Assembly (NCBI RefSeq): GCF_016827605.1
Contig: NZ_JAEPJQ010000003.1
Location: forward strand, 434,001-498,000
Length of the DNA stretch: 64,000 bases
DNA from: Hyunsoonleella ulvae
Lineage (GTDB): Bacteria > Bacteroidota > Bacteroidia > Flavobacteriales > Flavobacteriaceae
Direction of reading: 5' to 3'
Shown here: in pieces, positions 26,721 to 34,713 of the stretch
Layout of the letters: the number at the start of each line of letters is the position of its first letter
Position numbering within the stretch: the first letter of the stretch is position 1
Translations under genes and position numbers: made by a program
The notes under the pieces: model-generated
The model's input: only the letters and a program-made list of their open reading frames with translations
Databases searched by the model: none
Told to the model about the DNA's origin: nothing

Positions 26721-28562
26721 ATGAGAAATTTAAAATTAATTGTTTTTCTATTGGCAGGTACGCTAATGTTAAACGCACAAAAAGCTGAGACACCAAGTTT
26801 TACATATGATTTAGGTGGTAAAATTGATCAGATGACATTAACCAGCTCTGGAGTTATGCTTATAACGCATGGTAAAGGTTTGGCTGGAATTAAACCGGGA
26901 CAGGAAGGATTGGTATTTAATTTTGATGATTATGGGAAAGTAAAGCAAGAAGAAATTTATATAGTCCCGAACACACCATACGTTATGGTTGGACAAGCAG
27001 GTTTTGGAGGTATATCTGCAAAGCAAAGCGTTATTGATGTAGTTTCTGGGAAGCGCTTGTTTGATACAAAAGCTAATGGCTGGAAAGCTGCAGGTAGACC
27101 AACATTGTTAATGCCAGAAAATAAATTGATAGTTTCTGGACAAAGAACTGCTAAAGAAAAATATACACAAGCTGTGGGTATTTATGATATGGGCACTGGT
27201 AATGAGGTAAAACTTTTTAAACTCAAAGGCTCAAATTCATTAACAGGGCAACCAAGTATTATTAATGGAGGCGTCATACTACCAACTTACAAAGGTGTTT
27301 ACAGAATAGATATGAATACTGGCGCAGAGAGCTGGGTGGTAGACTTAAAAAATGTAGCATATGTTATTCCAGATAAAGATGGTAAATCTATGTTTGCTGT
27401 ACAGGGAAAGGGTAAGAATCACGTGATTCATAAAATTAGTGCTTCTGGTGCTCAAATGTGGGGAGATGGGGCAAAGCTAAAAGGTGTAGTGTCTAACTTT
27501 GAGGTTACCGATAAAGGATTGGCCATTGTAAGTGATGTTGCAGATACCGGAAAAGGTGGCTTGGCAAAATTGGCAGCAGCAAAAGCCCAGAGTAACATTT
27601 CTTTTTTGTCATCTTCAACAGGAGAGGATTTATGGGAAAAAGCACCAAAAACCAAAGGGTATGTGCAACACTTCTACATCATGGATGATGGTATTTTATT
27701 TGGAATAGGCGAAGGTGGTATAAATAAGATATCTTATGATGGCACTCCTTTATTTAAGAAGCCACTAAAAACGGGGGAGAATATCCATACTATGGCGTTA
27801 ACAAAACAGGGCATGATTTATATTACGGATAGCGACGCTAATATTATTAACCTAGATACAGGAGCTTCTATTTGGAACAAGCCCATTAAGTATAAAAAAG
27901 CTAAAGCAGTAACGAGTACTTACGATGAGGAACATTCCAGGTACTTAATAAGTACTGGAGAAGACATTATAGCAATTGATGAAAACTCTGGAGATATAAG
28001 CACTTTAGCAACGTTTAAATTTGAGGAAAAAGAACATCCCTCTTCGATGGATATTAGAGGTGGTGGTATACTATTATCATCAGACCAAAATTTGATGATG
28101 TTAGATTTTGATGGTTCTGAAAAGTTTCATGAATATTTTCGTTCTCCAGGGAAAAGTGCTTTGGCAGTAGCTCTATTGGCTGCAACAGCTGTAGCTTCAA
28201 CCGCAATGGCTATGGATGCAAGTGCCAGAGCAGGCGCTAACCGTAACTATTTAGGCCAATATAATCAGTATGGAGCGCAAATGAAACGTACAGCTGATAT
28301 GTTTACGGCCATTGGTACGGCATCTTTTAACGAAATGGCTAGGCGCTTTAAGGCTACCGCTGCTACTGAAAATGCCCAATTTATATTAACAAAACTAGAT
28401 AACGGAGCTGGCTTAGTGAAAATTAATAAAGATACAGGTGTGGCGGAAAAAGAGATTCTGTTAAAAGATAAGAAACCTACATATGAAGTCGATGAGTTCG
28501 GTGGTTATTTGTATTATCTAGCTAATAGTAATACTATTTATGCTTACGATCTTAAAAATTAA
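26721..28562 (+). CDS. Secreted PQQ-like beta-propeller protein
   Basis: A 613-residue protein with a signal peptide (about 1-19, ending LNAQKAE). Repeated propeller-type strands of the form IYDMGTGNEVKLFKL, YRIDMNTGAESWVVDL, FLSSSTGEDLWEKAP and INLDTGASIWNKPI show about seven to eight PQQ-like blades in two parts. Between them (about 480-545) lies an Ala-rich insert, probably a helix pair. No dehydrogenase residues are evident, so it is more likely a binding or scaffold propeller than an enzyme. It begins 62 bases after the small lipoprotein and is probably co-transcribed to some degree. Confidence 0.88.
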   Translation: MRNLKLIVFLLAGTLMLNAQKAETPSFTYDLGGKIDQMTLTSSGVMLITHGKGLAGIKPGQEGLVFNFDDYGKVKQEEIYIVPNTPYVMVGQAGFGGISAKQSVIDVVSGKRLFDTKANGWKAAGRPTLLMPENKLIVSGQRTAKEKYTQAVGIYDMGTGNEVKLFKLKGSNSLTGQPSIINGGVILPTYKGVYRIDMNTGAESWVVDLKNVAYVIPDKDGKSMFAVQGKGKNHVIHKISASGAQMWGDGAKLKGVVSNFEVTDKGLAIVSDVADTGKGGLAKLAAAKAQSNISFLSSSTGEDLWEKAPKTKGYVQHFYIMDDGILFGIGEGGINKISYDGTPLFKKPLKTGENIHTMALTKQGMIYITDSDANIINLDTGASIWNKPIKYKKAKAVTSTYDEEHSRYLISTGEDIIAIDENSGDISTLATFKFEEKEHPSSMDIRGGGILLSSDQNLMMLDFDGSEKFHEYFRSPGKSALAVALLAATAVASTAMAMDASARAGANRNYLGQYNQYGAQMKRTADMFTAIGTASFNEMARRFKATAATENAQFILTKLDNGAGLVKINKDTGVAEKEILLKDKKPTYEVDEFGGYLYYLANSNTIYAYDLKN

Positions 28563-28589
28563 ATCTTGTTGTTGAGATTTGTTGATTGG

Positions 28590-28627
28590 GCGTGATAATC
28601 AGATTATTGCGCTTAATCTTTTTTTCA
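28590..28627 (+). terminator. Terminator of the propeller gene
   Basis: GCGTGATAAT (28590-28599) pairs with ATTATTGCGC (28603-28612) allowing two G-U pairs, followed by TTAATC and a run of T. It lies 28 bases after the stop codon. The remaining 170 bases to the next gene are A/T-rich and hold no other clear element. Confidence 0.65.
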
Positions 28628-28798
28628 AACACTTAATCGAATATTTACAGAATAACGACTAATAATTGTTAGATTTAAAGTGCTATTAATCAGTTCATAC
28701 AGAAAACATCAATTACTCTCGTTGATAAAAAAACCTGAGTTGTTGGTGTTTTTTCTTTTCGTACACTTTTTCTTTATTTCATTGTATTTTAACCTCTT

Positions 28799-29089
28799 AT
28801 GAACTGGAATCTCACATTTGAGTTTTTTATCATTCTAGTGATACTTGTTTCATTAGTTTTCATCATAAGGCTATGTGTTTTAGAACGCAAAGAAAAATTA
28901 AACACAGAGTTAAGTCTTGAGCAACTAAAGCGTGAATTAACGGGAAAAGAGTTGGTGTTACATGATAATGAAGAGAGGCTAAAATTAAATACGGATATTA
29001 ATCACTCATTAATTTCTAGGTTAAATAGCTTAATTGCGCAATTAGTGGGGCTTTATCATCTTTGTTTTAAAGAAATTAGCGACACCTGA
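28799..29089 (+). CDS. Small membrane protein with coiled coil
   Basis: A 96-residue protein not assigned to a family. One hydrophobic helix (about 8-27) is followed by a highly charged heptad-like stretch (about 30-75; KEKLNTELSLEQLKRELTGKELVLHDNEERLK) that should form a cytoplasmic coiled coil. It lies 103 bases upstream of the TPR histidine kinase in the same direction. The composition and plausible topology support a real gene, but I have no homologue in mind. Coiled-coil pairing with the kinase's own coiled coil is possible. Confidence 0.6.
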   Translation: MNWNLTFEFFIILVILVSLVFIIRLCVLERKEKLNTELSLEQLKRELTGKELVLHDNEERLKLNTDINHSLISRLNSLIAQLVGLYHLCFKEISDT

Positions 29090-29191
29090 TGCTTAAGTTG
29101 TTCTAAAAAAGAAGAAGTTGTGCGTAAATCGTAATAAATTTTAGCTATAGTCTTTTTTGTTTATATTTCAGAGTTATATCTATTCGTTTAC

Positions 29192-31141
29192 ATGAAAAAA
29201 ATAGTACTATTTATTTGTTTAGTAATACTTTCCAAAGGATATTCTCAATCATTAGAAGATTTAATTTCCAACTCAAAAGATAAGCTTAAAACCGCTACCA
29301 CTTTAAAATCAAAATCTAAACTATCAGCAGATTTAGCGTGGTATTATTGTCACGTCAATGTAGATTCGGCTTTAGTGTACGGTAATGAGTCATTAAGATT
29401 GTCCAAAGAGACTAAAAATGACACATTGATTGGACAATCTTTGAATGATTTGAGTACAGTTTATTTTGTAAGAGGCGATTATCCCAAAGCTATTAATCTT
29501 GCTAAGAAAAGTTTAAAATATAGAAAGAAATTATCAGATACAGCAGGTATCGCCAGTTTATACAATAAGCTTGGGAACAATTATAATAAAACCAATGTTT
29601 TAGATAGCACTATCTATTATTATTTAAAAGCTAGAGATTTTTACTTGAAACAGAGTGATTCCCTGAATTCGTATCTCATTGAATCTAATATTGCTTCCAC
29701 ATATTACACTTCAGGAAGTTATGATAAAGCATTAAAGTATCTTGATAAGAGTATCTCGTTTTTTCAAAAAAACAGTTTAAAGAGGCAACTATCCAATTCA
29801 TATGTAACGTTGGGCAATATTAGCTTATCTAAAACAGATACAATTAAAGCCATTGGTTATTTTGAAAAAGCAGAGGAAGTTGCTACAGAAGCAAAAAACT
29901 ATGTGGGTTTAGCTTCTGCATTAAATAATTTGAGTACCATTTATAATGGTTTAAATGATATTGATAAAAGTACCAGCTATATAAAAAGAGCCATTGAAAT
30001 TAGAGAATCTATAGGGGCTTTGGGGGATTTAGAAAGTGCAAAACTAACTTTGGCAATGAATAATTTTACTCTTGGTAAGATTAAGCAATCAAAAGAAATA
30101 CTCTATCAAATTAAACCCTATTTAAAAAAGACAAAAGCAAACGATAAGCTTCAAAATCTTTACGAAACCTTAATGCTAATACATGCTTACGAGAAAAATA
30201 TTGATAGTTTAAACTTCTATTCTAAGGTATACAAGCAAACGTTAAATACTAACATTGGGGAGACTAATTTAAAGTATAGCCAAGAAATAGAAGCAAAGTA
30301 CGAAACCGAAAAAAAAGAAAAAGAAATAATTATACAAAGGGCTGCACTTGCTGAAAATAAATTAAACCTTAATAGAAAAAACATACAACTTGTAGGTTTG
30401 GGCATAGTAGCCGTTTTACTTTCTATTTTAGGCTACCTACTTTATAATCAACAAAAATTAAGAAATAAGCAGCTTCAAAAAGAGGCAGAACTCAAACAGG
30501 CCCTAGCTAAAATTGAAACCCAAAATAAACTACAAGAACAACGTTTAAGAATTTCCAGAGATTTGCATGATAATATTGGTGCGCAGTTAACCTTTATCAT
30601 TTCTTCTATAGAGAATTTGCAATATGGTTTTAACATAAAAAATGAGAAATTAAATAAAAAACTAGTAGGTATAAGTGCATTTACAAAAGATACTATTTAT
30701 GAATTGCGAGATACCATATGGGCAATGAATAAAAGTGAAATTTCATTAGAGGATTTGCAAACGCGCATTAGTAATTTTGTAGAAAAGGCAGATAAACATT
30801 CAGAAGCCATCCAATTTCAGTTTTTGCTAAGTGATAATATTGTTGATGAGATTATATTCACGTCAGTAAAAGGTATGAATATATATAGGACTGTTCAAGA
30901 GGCGATACACAATGCCATTAAATATGCCGATGCCAAAAATATCTCGGTTAAAGTTTCAAAAGAAAGCAACCAATTATGTATTGACATTGTTGATGACGGA
31001 AAAGGTTTTGATGTTAATGGTGTAAGTGATGGTAACGGATTAAACAATATGAGGAAACGAGCAAAAGATATTAATGCAAGTATTGCTATTGAAAGCGAAA
31101 TACATAACGGCACCTCTATTTTATTAGGTGTACCATGTTAA
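29192..31141 (+). CDS. TPR-containing sensor histidine kinase (HisKA_3 type)
   Basis: A 649-residue membrane kinase with a signal peptide (about 1-18), about seven TPR units in the periplasm (about 40-350), one membrane helix (about 398-418), a coiled coil, a HisKA_3 dimerisation domain with the phospho-acceptor H459 in SRDLHDNIG, and a HATPase_c domain at about 550-648 with N-box EAIHNAIKYA and G-boxes DDGKGF and NGLNNM. The absence of further sensor domains means the TPRs are the likely input. It overlaps the response regulator start by seven bases, so the pair is translationally coupled. Confidence 0.96.
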   Translation: MKKIVLFICLVILSKGYSQSLEDLISNSKDKLKTATTLKSKSKLSADLAWYYCHVNVDSALVYGNESLRLSKETKNDTLIGQSLNDLSTVYFVRGDYPKAINLAKKSLKYRKKLSDTAGIASLYNKLGNNYNKTNVLDSTIYYYLKARDFYLKQSDSLNSYLIESNIASTYYTSGSYDKALKYLDKSISFFQKNSLKRQLSNSYVTLGNISLSKTDTIKAIGYFEKAEEVATEAKNYVGLASALNNLSTIYNGLNDIDKSTSYIKRAIEIRESIGALGDLESAKLTLAMNNFTLGKIKQSKEILYQIKPYLKKTKANDKLQNLYETLMLIHAYEKNIDSLNFYSKVYKQTLNTNIGETNLKYSQEIEAKYETEKKEKEIIIQRAALAENKLNLNRKNIQLVGLGIVAVLLSILGYLLYNQQKLRNKQLQKEAELKQALAKIETQNKLQEQRLRISRDLHDNIGAQLTFIISSIENLQYGFNIKNEKLNKKLVGISAFTKDTIYELRDTIWAMNKSEISLEDLQTRISNFVEKADKHSEAIQFQFLLSDNIVDEIIFTSVKGMNIYRTVQEAIHNAIKYADAKNISVKVSKESNQLCIDIVDDGKGFDVNGVSDGNGLNNMRKRAKDINASIAIESEIHNGTSILLGVPC

Positions 31142-31797
31142 ATAAGATGAAAATAAAGACCGCAATTGTAGACGATAATACCTTTTTGATTACAGCTGTA
31201 AAAGAAAAGCTATCATTTTTTGATGATATTGATATTAAGATTACCGCAGTAAATGGTGCGGATGTATTGGTGCATCTTCAAGAGAATCATAACATTGATG
31301 TGATTTTAATGGATATTGAAATGCCAGTTTTAAATGGTATTGAAGCTACAGAATTGATTAAACAAAAATACCCGCACATAAAAATTATTATGCTTACGGT
31401 TTTTGATAATGACGAACATATTTTTAATGCTATTAAGGCTGGAGCAGATGGCTATTTATTAAAAGAGGTAAACCCAAAAAATTTGTACAATGGTATAACA
31501 GAAACGCTTAATGGAGGTGCGGCAATGACCCCATCCATAGCACTAAAGACTTTAAAATTGTTACGTAATCCTATTCAAATTAAAAATGAAAAAGATAAAG
31601 AAGAAATTACATTAACAGTAAGAGAGACAGAAGTTTTGGAGCAACTCAGTAAAGGATTAAGTTATAATGCTATAGCCGATAATTTAATTTTATCTACAGG
31701 TACCATAAGAAAACACATTGAACATATTTATAAAAAATTGCAGGTACACAATAAGCTAGAAGCAGTACAAAAAGCAAAAAAGAATAATTTAATTTAA
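31135..31797 (+). CDS. NarL/LuxR-family response regulator
   Basis: A 220-residue regulator: receiver domain (about 6-125) with acidic pocket DDN, phosphorylated D60 in LMDIEMP, the switch Thr in MLTVFD and Lys in LLKEV, then a LuxR-type helix-turn-helix (about 158-218; LTVRETEVLEQLSKGLSYNAIADNL and GTIRKHIEHIYKKLQV). It is the partner of the upstream TPR kinase, whose HisKA_3 class normally pairs with this regulator class. The first ATG overlaps the kinase stop; a second ATG four codons on is an alternative. Targets are unknown. Confidence 0.95.
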   Translation: MLNKMKIKTAIVDDNTFLITAVKEKLSFFDDIDIKITAVNGADVLVHLQENHNIDVILMDIEMPVLNGIEATELIKQKYPHIKIIMLTVFDNDEHIFNAIKAGADGYLLKEVNPKNLYNGITETLNGGAAMTPSIALKTLKLLRNPIQIKNEKDKEEITLTVRETEVLEQLSKGLSYNAIADNLILSTGTIRKHIEHIYKKLQVHNKLEAVQKAKKNNLI

Positions 31798-31841
31798 AGG
31801 TTGTTTAACAATTAGGTAATACCTAAAAAGAATAGACCCTG

Positions 31842-31849
31842 TATATTTG
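31842..31849 (+). promoter_or_regulatory. Promoter core TATATTTG upstream of a structured non-coding stretch
   Basis: An exact TAnnTTTG match 45 bases after the response regulator stop codon. Transcription should begin at about 31854, at the base of a hairpin. No clear -33 element is seen. Confidence 0.5.
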
Positions 31850-31852
31850 TAG

Positions 31853-31937
31853 TGTTGCAAGAGGCAACATAGATACATTGGTTAGACTTCAAAGTCGGAG
31901 GAAATCATTATTCCCGCAAATGCGGGAATCTTTATTT
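31853..31937 (+). ncRNA. Candidate small RNA or attenuating leader (locus B)
   Basis: Three stem-loops in 80 bases and no reading frame: TGTTGC/GCAACA (31853-31869), GACT-TCAA-AGTC (31885-31896) and the strong ATTCCCGCA/TGCGGGAAT (31910-31929), the last followed by CTTTATTT as an intrinsic terminator. An unpaired CGGAGGAAAT lies at 31896-31905. It sits between an exact promoter core and the DUF4230 gene start at 31998. It could be an independent small RNA, a leader with a regulated terminator, or only the terminator of the kinase-regulator operon. Confidence 0.4.
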
Positions 31938-31997
31938 AATAGCCTTTCTCTTTTACCATAAAGGTTGCTTTCTCTTAAAATATTTCTAACTTAGAGC

Positions 31998-32612
31998 ATG
32001 CGAAACATTTTATTTGGTGTTGTTATAACACTAATCATACTTTTTACATTTAAATATTGTGGAGATAAAAAAGAAGAGAAAATAGTTCTCAAGGAAAGTT
32101 CTTCATTAATTCAAGAGCAAGTTAATAATGTTGGTAAGTTGGTGGTCACTGAAGGGTATTTTAGCGAAGTATTTACTTATAGCAATTCAAAGGGTATATT
32201 TGGAGACTTGCTTTCGGCAGAGAAAAAAGCTCTAGTTGTAGTAAATGCTGAGGTAGTTGTGGCTTACGATTTAAGTAAGATTGCATATAATATAGATGAA
32301 GCTAACAAAACGTTAACAATAATAAGTATTCCCAAAGAGGAGATTAAAATACATCCAGATCTAGAGTACTATGATGTACAGGCAGATTATTTAAATCCTT
32401 TTGAAGCAAAAGATTATAACGAGATTAATAAGACGGTAAGACAAGTATTGTCTAAAAAAATTGAACGTTCTGATATTAAAACCAATGCCAAGAATAGGTT
32501 GATAAGTGAATTGTCTAAATTTTATATTCTAACAAATTCATTGGGATGGACATTAAACTATAATAGTAGGCCAATATTAAACCAAAAAGATTTGGAGACA
32601 ATTACCTTATAA
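31998..32612 (+). CDS. DUF4230 protein, single N-terminal membrane anchor
   Basis: A 204-residue protein with an N-terminal membrane helix (about 3-19) and a DUF4230 domain (about 40-185) that includes LVVTEGYFSEVFTY, VVVNAEVVVAYDLSKI and the family's IISIPKEEIKIHPDLEYYDVQ block. The domain should lie on the periplasmic side. Function is not known for the family. The 3' end overlaps the convergent rhodanese gene by 11 bases, and no terminator lies between them. Confidence 0.88.
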   Translation: MRNILFGVVITLIILFTFKYCGDKKEEKIVLKESSSLIQEQVNNVGKLVVTEGYFSEVFTYSNSKGIFGDLLSAEKKALVVVNAEVVVAYDLSKIAYNIDEANKTLTIISIPKEEIKIHPDLEYYDVQADYLNPFEAKDYNEINKTVRQVLSKKIERSDIKTNAKNRLISELSKFYILTNSLGWTLNYNSRPILNQKDLETITL

Positions 32613-32910
32613 GTAGTTTTAAGTCTGATAATCCGCCACCATTAACAGCTTCAATATTGTAAAATTTTAAAAGTTTGGTAGCACGAGCCGATCTTCCACC
32701 ACTTTTACAATATGCTACAACAGGTTTGTTTAGTTTTTTTATAGCCTCTATATGATCTTTCAAGTCACTTAATGGTACGTGAATAGCATTTGTAATATGC
32801 CCTTCTTCCCATTCATGTTGTATTCTAACGTCTAAAATAATGGCGTCTCGTTTTAAAAAACCTTTTATTTTTTGTGCGTTCCTTTTAAAGATAAAACTTA
32901 ATAAACCCAT
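32602..32910 (-). CDS. Single-domain rhodanese
   Basis: A 102-residue rhodanese with the active-site loop CKSGGRSARA; C68 is the catalytic Cys that would carry the persulfide. The upstream DVRIQHEWEEGHITNAIHVPL block is the family's CH2A motif. There is no signal peptide, so the enzyme should be cytoplasmic. Likely role is sulfur transfer or redox sensing. The gene is alone on its strand and overlaps the DUF4230 gene tail to tail. Confidence 0.93.
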   Translation of the reverse strand: MGLLSFIFKRNAQKIKGFLKRDAIILDVRIQHEWEEGHITNAIHVPLSDLKDHIEAIKKLNKPVVAYCKSGGRSARATKLLKFYNIEAVNGGGLSDLKLLIR

Positions 32911-33019
32911 GCTGTTTACTTTTTGTAAAGTTAGTTAATATTTCATTATTTGTTAATGATGTACTGTGGCTGATTACATAATTTTTGGGTATCTTCAGCC
33001 TCTAAAATAATATGTATCC

Positions 33020-33769
33020 ATGAGTCCTTACGTAACGGTATCTGTAGAAAAAAATGTAGGTTATATTGAGTTTTTTCATCCTAACAGAAATTCAATGCCA
33101 AGTACTGTTTTATCCGAGTTAGAAGAAACTATTTCAAAAGCAGGACATAATGATGAGATTAAAGTAATAGTTTTAAAAAGTGGAGGAGATAGAACGTTTT
33201 GTGCAGGAGCAAGCTTTAATGAGGTGGTTGAGATAGAAAATGAAGAACAAGGGAAAGCTTTTTTCTCTGGATTTGCCAATGTAATCAATGCGATTCGAAA
33301 ATGCCCCAAAATAATTATAGGTAGGGTACAAGGAAAAACAGTTGGTGGTGGCGTAGGTTTGGCAGCAGCTACTGATTATTGTCTGGCTACAAAATATGCT
33401 TCAATTAGGTTGAGTGAATTGAGTATAGGTATTGGACCATTTGTTATAGAACCAGCGGTTTCAAGAAAGATTGGGAAAATAGCAATGGCACAAATGACTA
33501 TTGATGCAGAAACGTTTTATGCAGCAGAGTGGGCCAAAGAAAAAGGACTTTATGCTGATGTTTTTCAGTCTGCCGAGGAATTAGATGATGCAGTTAAAAT
33601 GTTAGCAGAAAAATTGGCAAGTTATAACCCGGAAGCCTTAGCCGAAATGAAAAAAGTGATATGGGAAGGTACTGAAGGTTGGGATACACTACTAAACGAA
33701 AGGGCTGAAATTAGTGGACGACTAGTATTGAGTGATTTTACTAAAAAGACATTAAAACGGTTTAGGTAA
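33020..33769 (+). CDS. Enoyl-CoA hydratase/isomerase family protein
   Basis: A 249-residue crotonase-fold enzyme. The two oxyanion-hole regions are visible: CAGASFNE (about 63-70) and TVGGGVGLAAATDY (about 107-120). The second, where hydratases have a catalytic Glu in a G-A-C-x-x-E-x context, has GIGPFVIEPAV, so hydration, isomerisation or another CoA reaction cannot be told apart. No other beta-oxidation gene is adjacent. Candidate pathways are fatty acid, phenylacetate or branched-chain breakdown. Confidence 0.9.
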   Translation: MSPYVTVSVEKNVGYIEFFHPNRNSMPSTVLSELEETISKAGHNDEIKVIVLKSGGDRTFCAGASFNEVVEIENEEQGKAFFSGFANVINAIRKCPKIIIGRVQGKTVGGGVGLAAATDYCLATKYASIRLSELSIGIGPFVIEPAVSRKIGKIAMAQMTIDAETFYAAEWAKEKGLYADVFQSAEELDDAVKMLAEKLASYNPEALAEMKKVIWEGTEGWDTLLNERAEISGRLVLSDFTKKTLKRFR

Positions 33770-33784
33770 AACATAAAACAGAAT

Positions 33785-33828
33785 AAAAATAGAAAATAGC
33801 GGATTTTTATCCGCTATTTTCTATTTTT
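33785..33828. terminator. Bidirectional terminator, perfect 20-base inverted repeat
   Basis: Arms of 20 bases (33785-33804 and 33809-33828) pair perfectly around TTTT, with A runs at one end and T runs at the other, so it works in both directions: after the crotonase gene (+) and after the coiled-coil protein gene (-), whose stop codon overlaps the last two bases. Confidence 0.93.
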
Positions 33829-34444
33829 ATTCCGAGATTTCTTTTAGCTTTTCCTTCTCTTTTTTGGTTTTGTTCTTAGCTTTTTTAATACGCTCATCCA
33901 ATTCATCTAATGTTCTTTCGGCTTTTTCTATTTTTCCTTCTTTTTCTTTAATTTCTTCATCAGAGATTTCTTTATTTTCTTTAATCTTTTTTAAACGTTC
34001 TTTAGCTTTTTTTACTTTCTCTCTTCCTTCGTTTAAGGTAGTTTCACTGTTTTTTATACGATCTTCTTTTTCTTCAACTTTGTTTTTTGCTTCTTCAGCA
34101 CGTAATTTTCCAAATTCCTTGCCACTCAGTTCTTCTTTATTTCTACCATAAGCATTACCATCTCCACTATACTCTTTTCTTTCTTTTTCTACCTTCTCCT
34201 TTATCTCTCCTTCTTTGTTTTTGATTTTCTTACCTATGTCTTCTTTAGTCTTTTCTGCTTTTTCTTTCCCTTTTTCCTTGGTTTCATCTACTTTTTTTAA
34301 CCCCTTTTCTTTAGCTTTTTCCGCTTTTCGCTCTACTTGCTCTAGTTTTTTTTCTTTACTTTTTCCCTGAGCTATTACCGAATTGCTGCCTAATAATAAA
34401 GCTAATAAGAGAGATGCTGATAATAATGTTCTTATTGATTTCAT
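33827..34444 (-). CDS. Secreted Lys/Glu-rich coiled-coil protein
   Basis: A 205-residue protein with a signal peptide (about 1-25, ending VIAQGKSK) and a mature part of about half Lys and Glu, arranged as a long single helix: KAEKAKEKGLKKVDETKEK and related 11-residue-like units. This is typical of extended coiled coils or single alpha-helices in the periplasm. There is a central break of GDGNAYGRNKEELSGKEFGK (about 96-115) which is the only non-repetitive part and matches a motif found in related small flavobacterial proteins. Function is unknown. It follows a small lipoprotein gene by 12 bases. Confidence 0.75.
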   Translation of the reverse strand: MKSIRTLLSASLLLALLLGSNSVIAQGKSKEKKLEQVERKAEKAKEKGLKKVDETKEKGKEKAEKTKEDIGKKIKNKEGEIKEKVEKERKEYSGDGNAYGRNKEELSGKEFGKLRAEEAKNKVEEKEDRIKNSETTLNEGREKVKKAKERLKKIKENKEISDEEIKEKEGKIEKAERTLDELDERIKKAKNKTKKEKEKLKEISE

Positions 34445-34456
34445 GTTTAATTAATT

Positions 34457-34654
34457 TTAAATATTGTCTAATGCTTTTAAGTCTTCCTCAGCCTCTTTAG
34501 TAAGGTCGTTAAGTTCTTTTATTTCTTCAGTTACTTGTTGTTGTAAAGAATCAATTTTTTGAATTGTTGCTTCATGTTTTTGTTCTTCTTTCTTCTTGTC
34601 AGTGCAAGAGGCAGATAGAAGAAGCGTCAATGTTAGAATTAATAATGTTCTCAT
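34457..34654 (-). CDS. Small lipoprotein with helical tail
   Basis: From the ATG at 34654 this is a 65-residue lipoprotein with lipobox LLSASC and a short charged helix (HEATIQKIDSLQQQ onward). It resembles Lpp-like or Lys-rich small lipoproteins. An earlier ATG at 34684 would put polar residues before the signal and is less likely. It lies 12 bases upstream of the Lys/Glu-rich coiled-coil gene; both products are helical and exported, and may interact. Confidence 0.7.
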   Translation of the reverse strand: MRTLLILTLTLLLSASCTDKKKEEQKHEATIQKIDSLQQQVTEEIKELNDLTKEAEEDLKALDNI

Positions 34655-34713
34655 AAGTTTAATGGTTTTGTTGTTTTGACACAATGTTCTTTTAAAGTCA
34701 CACTTAAAAATTC

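Noticed and set aside
28700-28770. Fourth small RNA locus before the 96-residue protein
   Set aside because: The only stem (ACC...GGT) is too short and no promoter core with matching spacing was found.
33864-34151. Plus-strand frame opposite the Lys/Glu-rich gene
   Set aside because: It is the Phe/Ser/Leu-rich complement of AAG/GAA codons and has no protein-like pattern.
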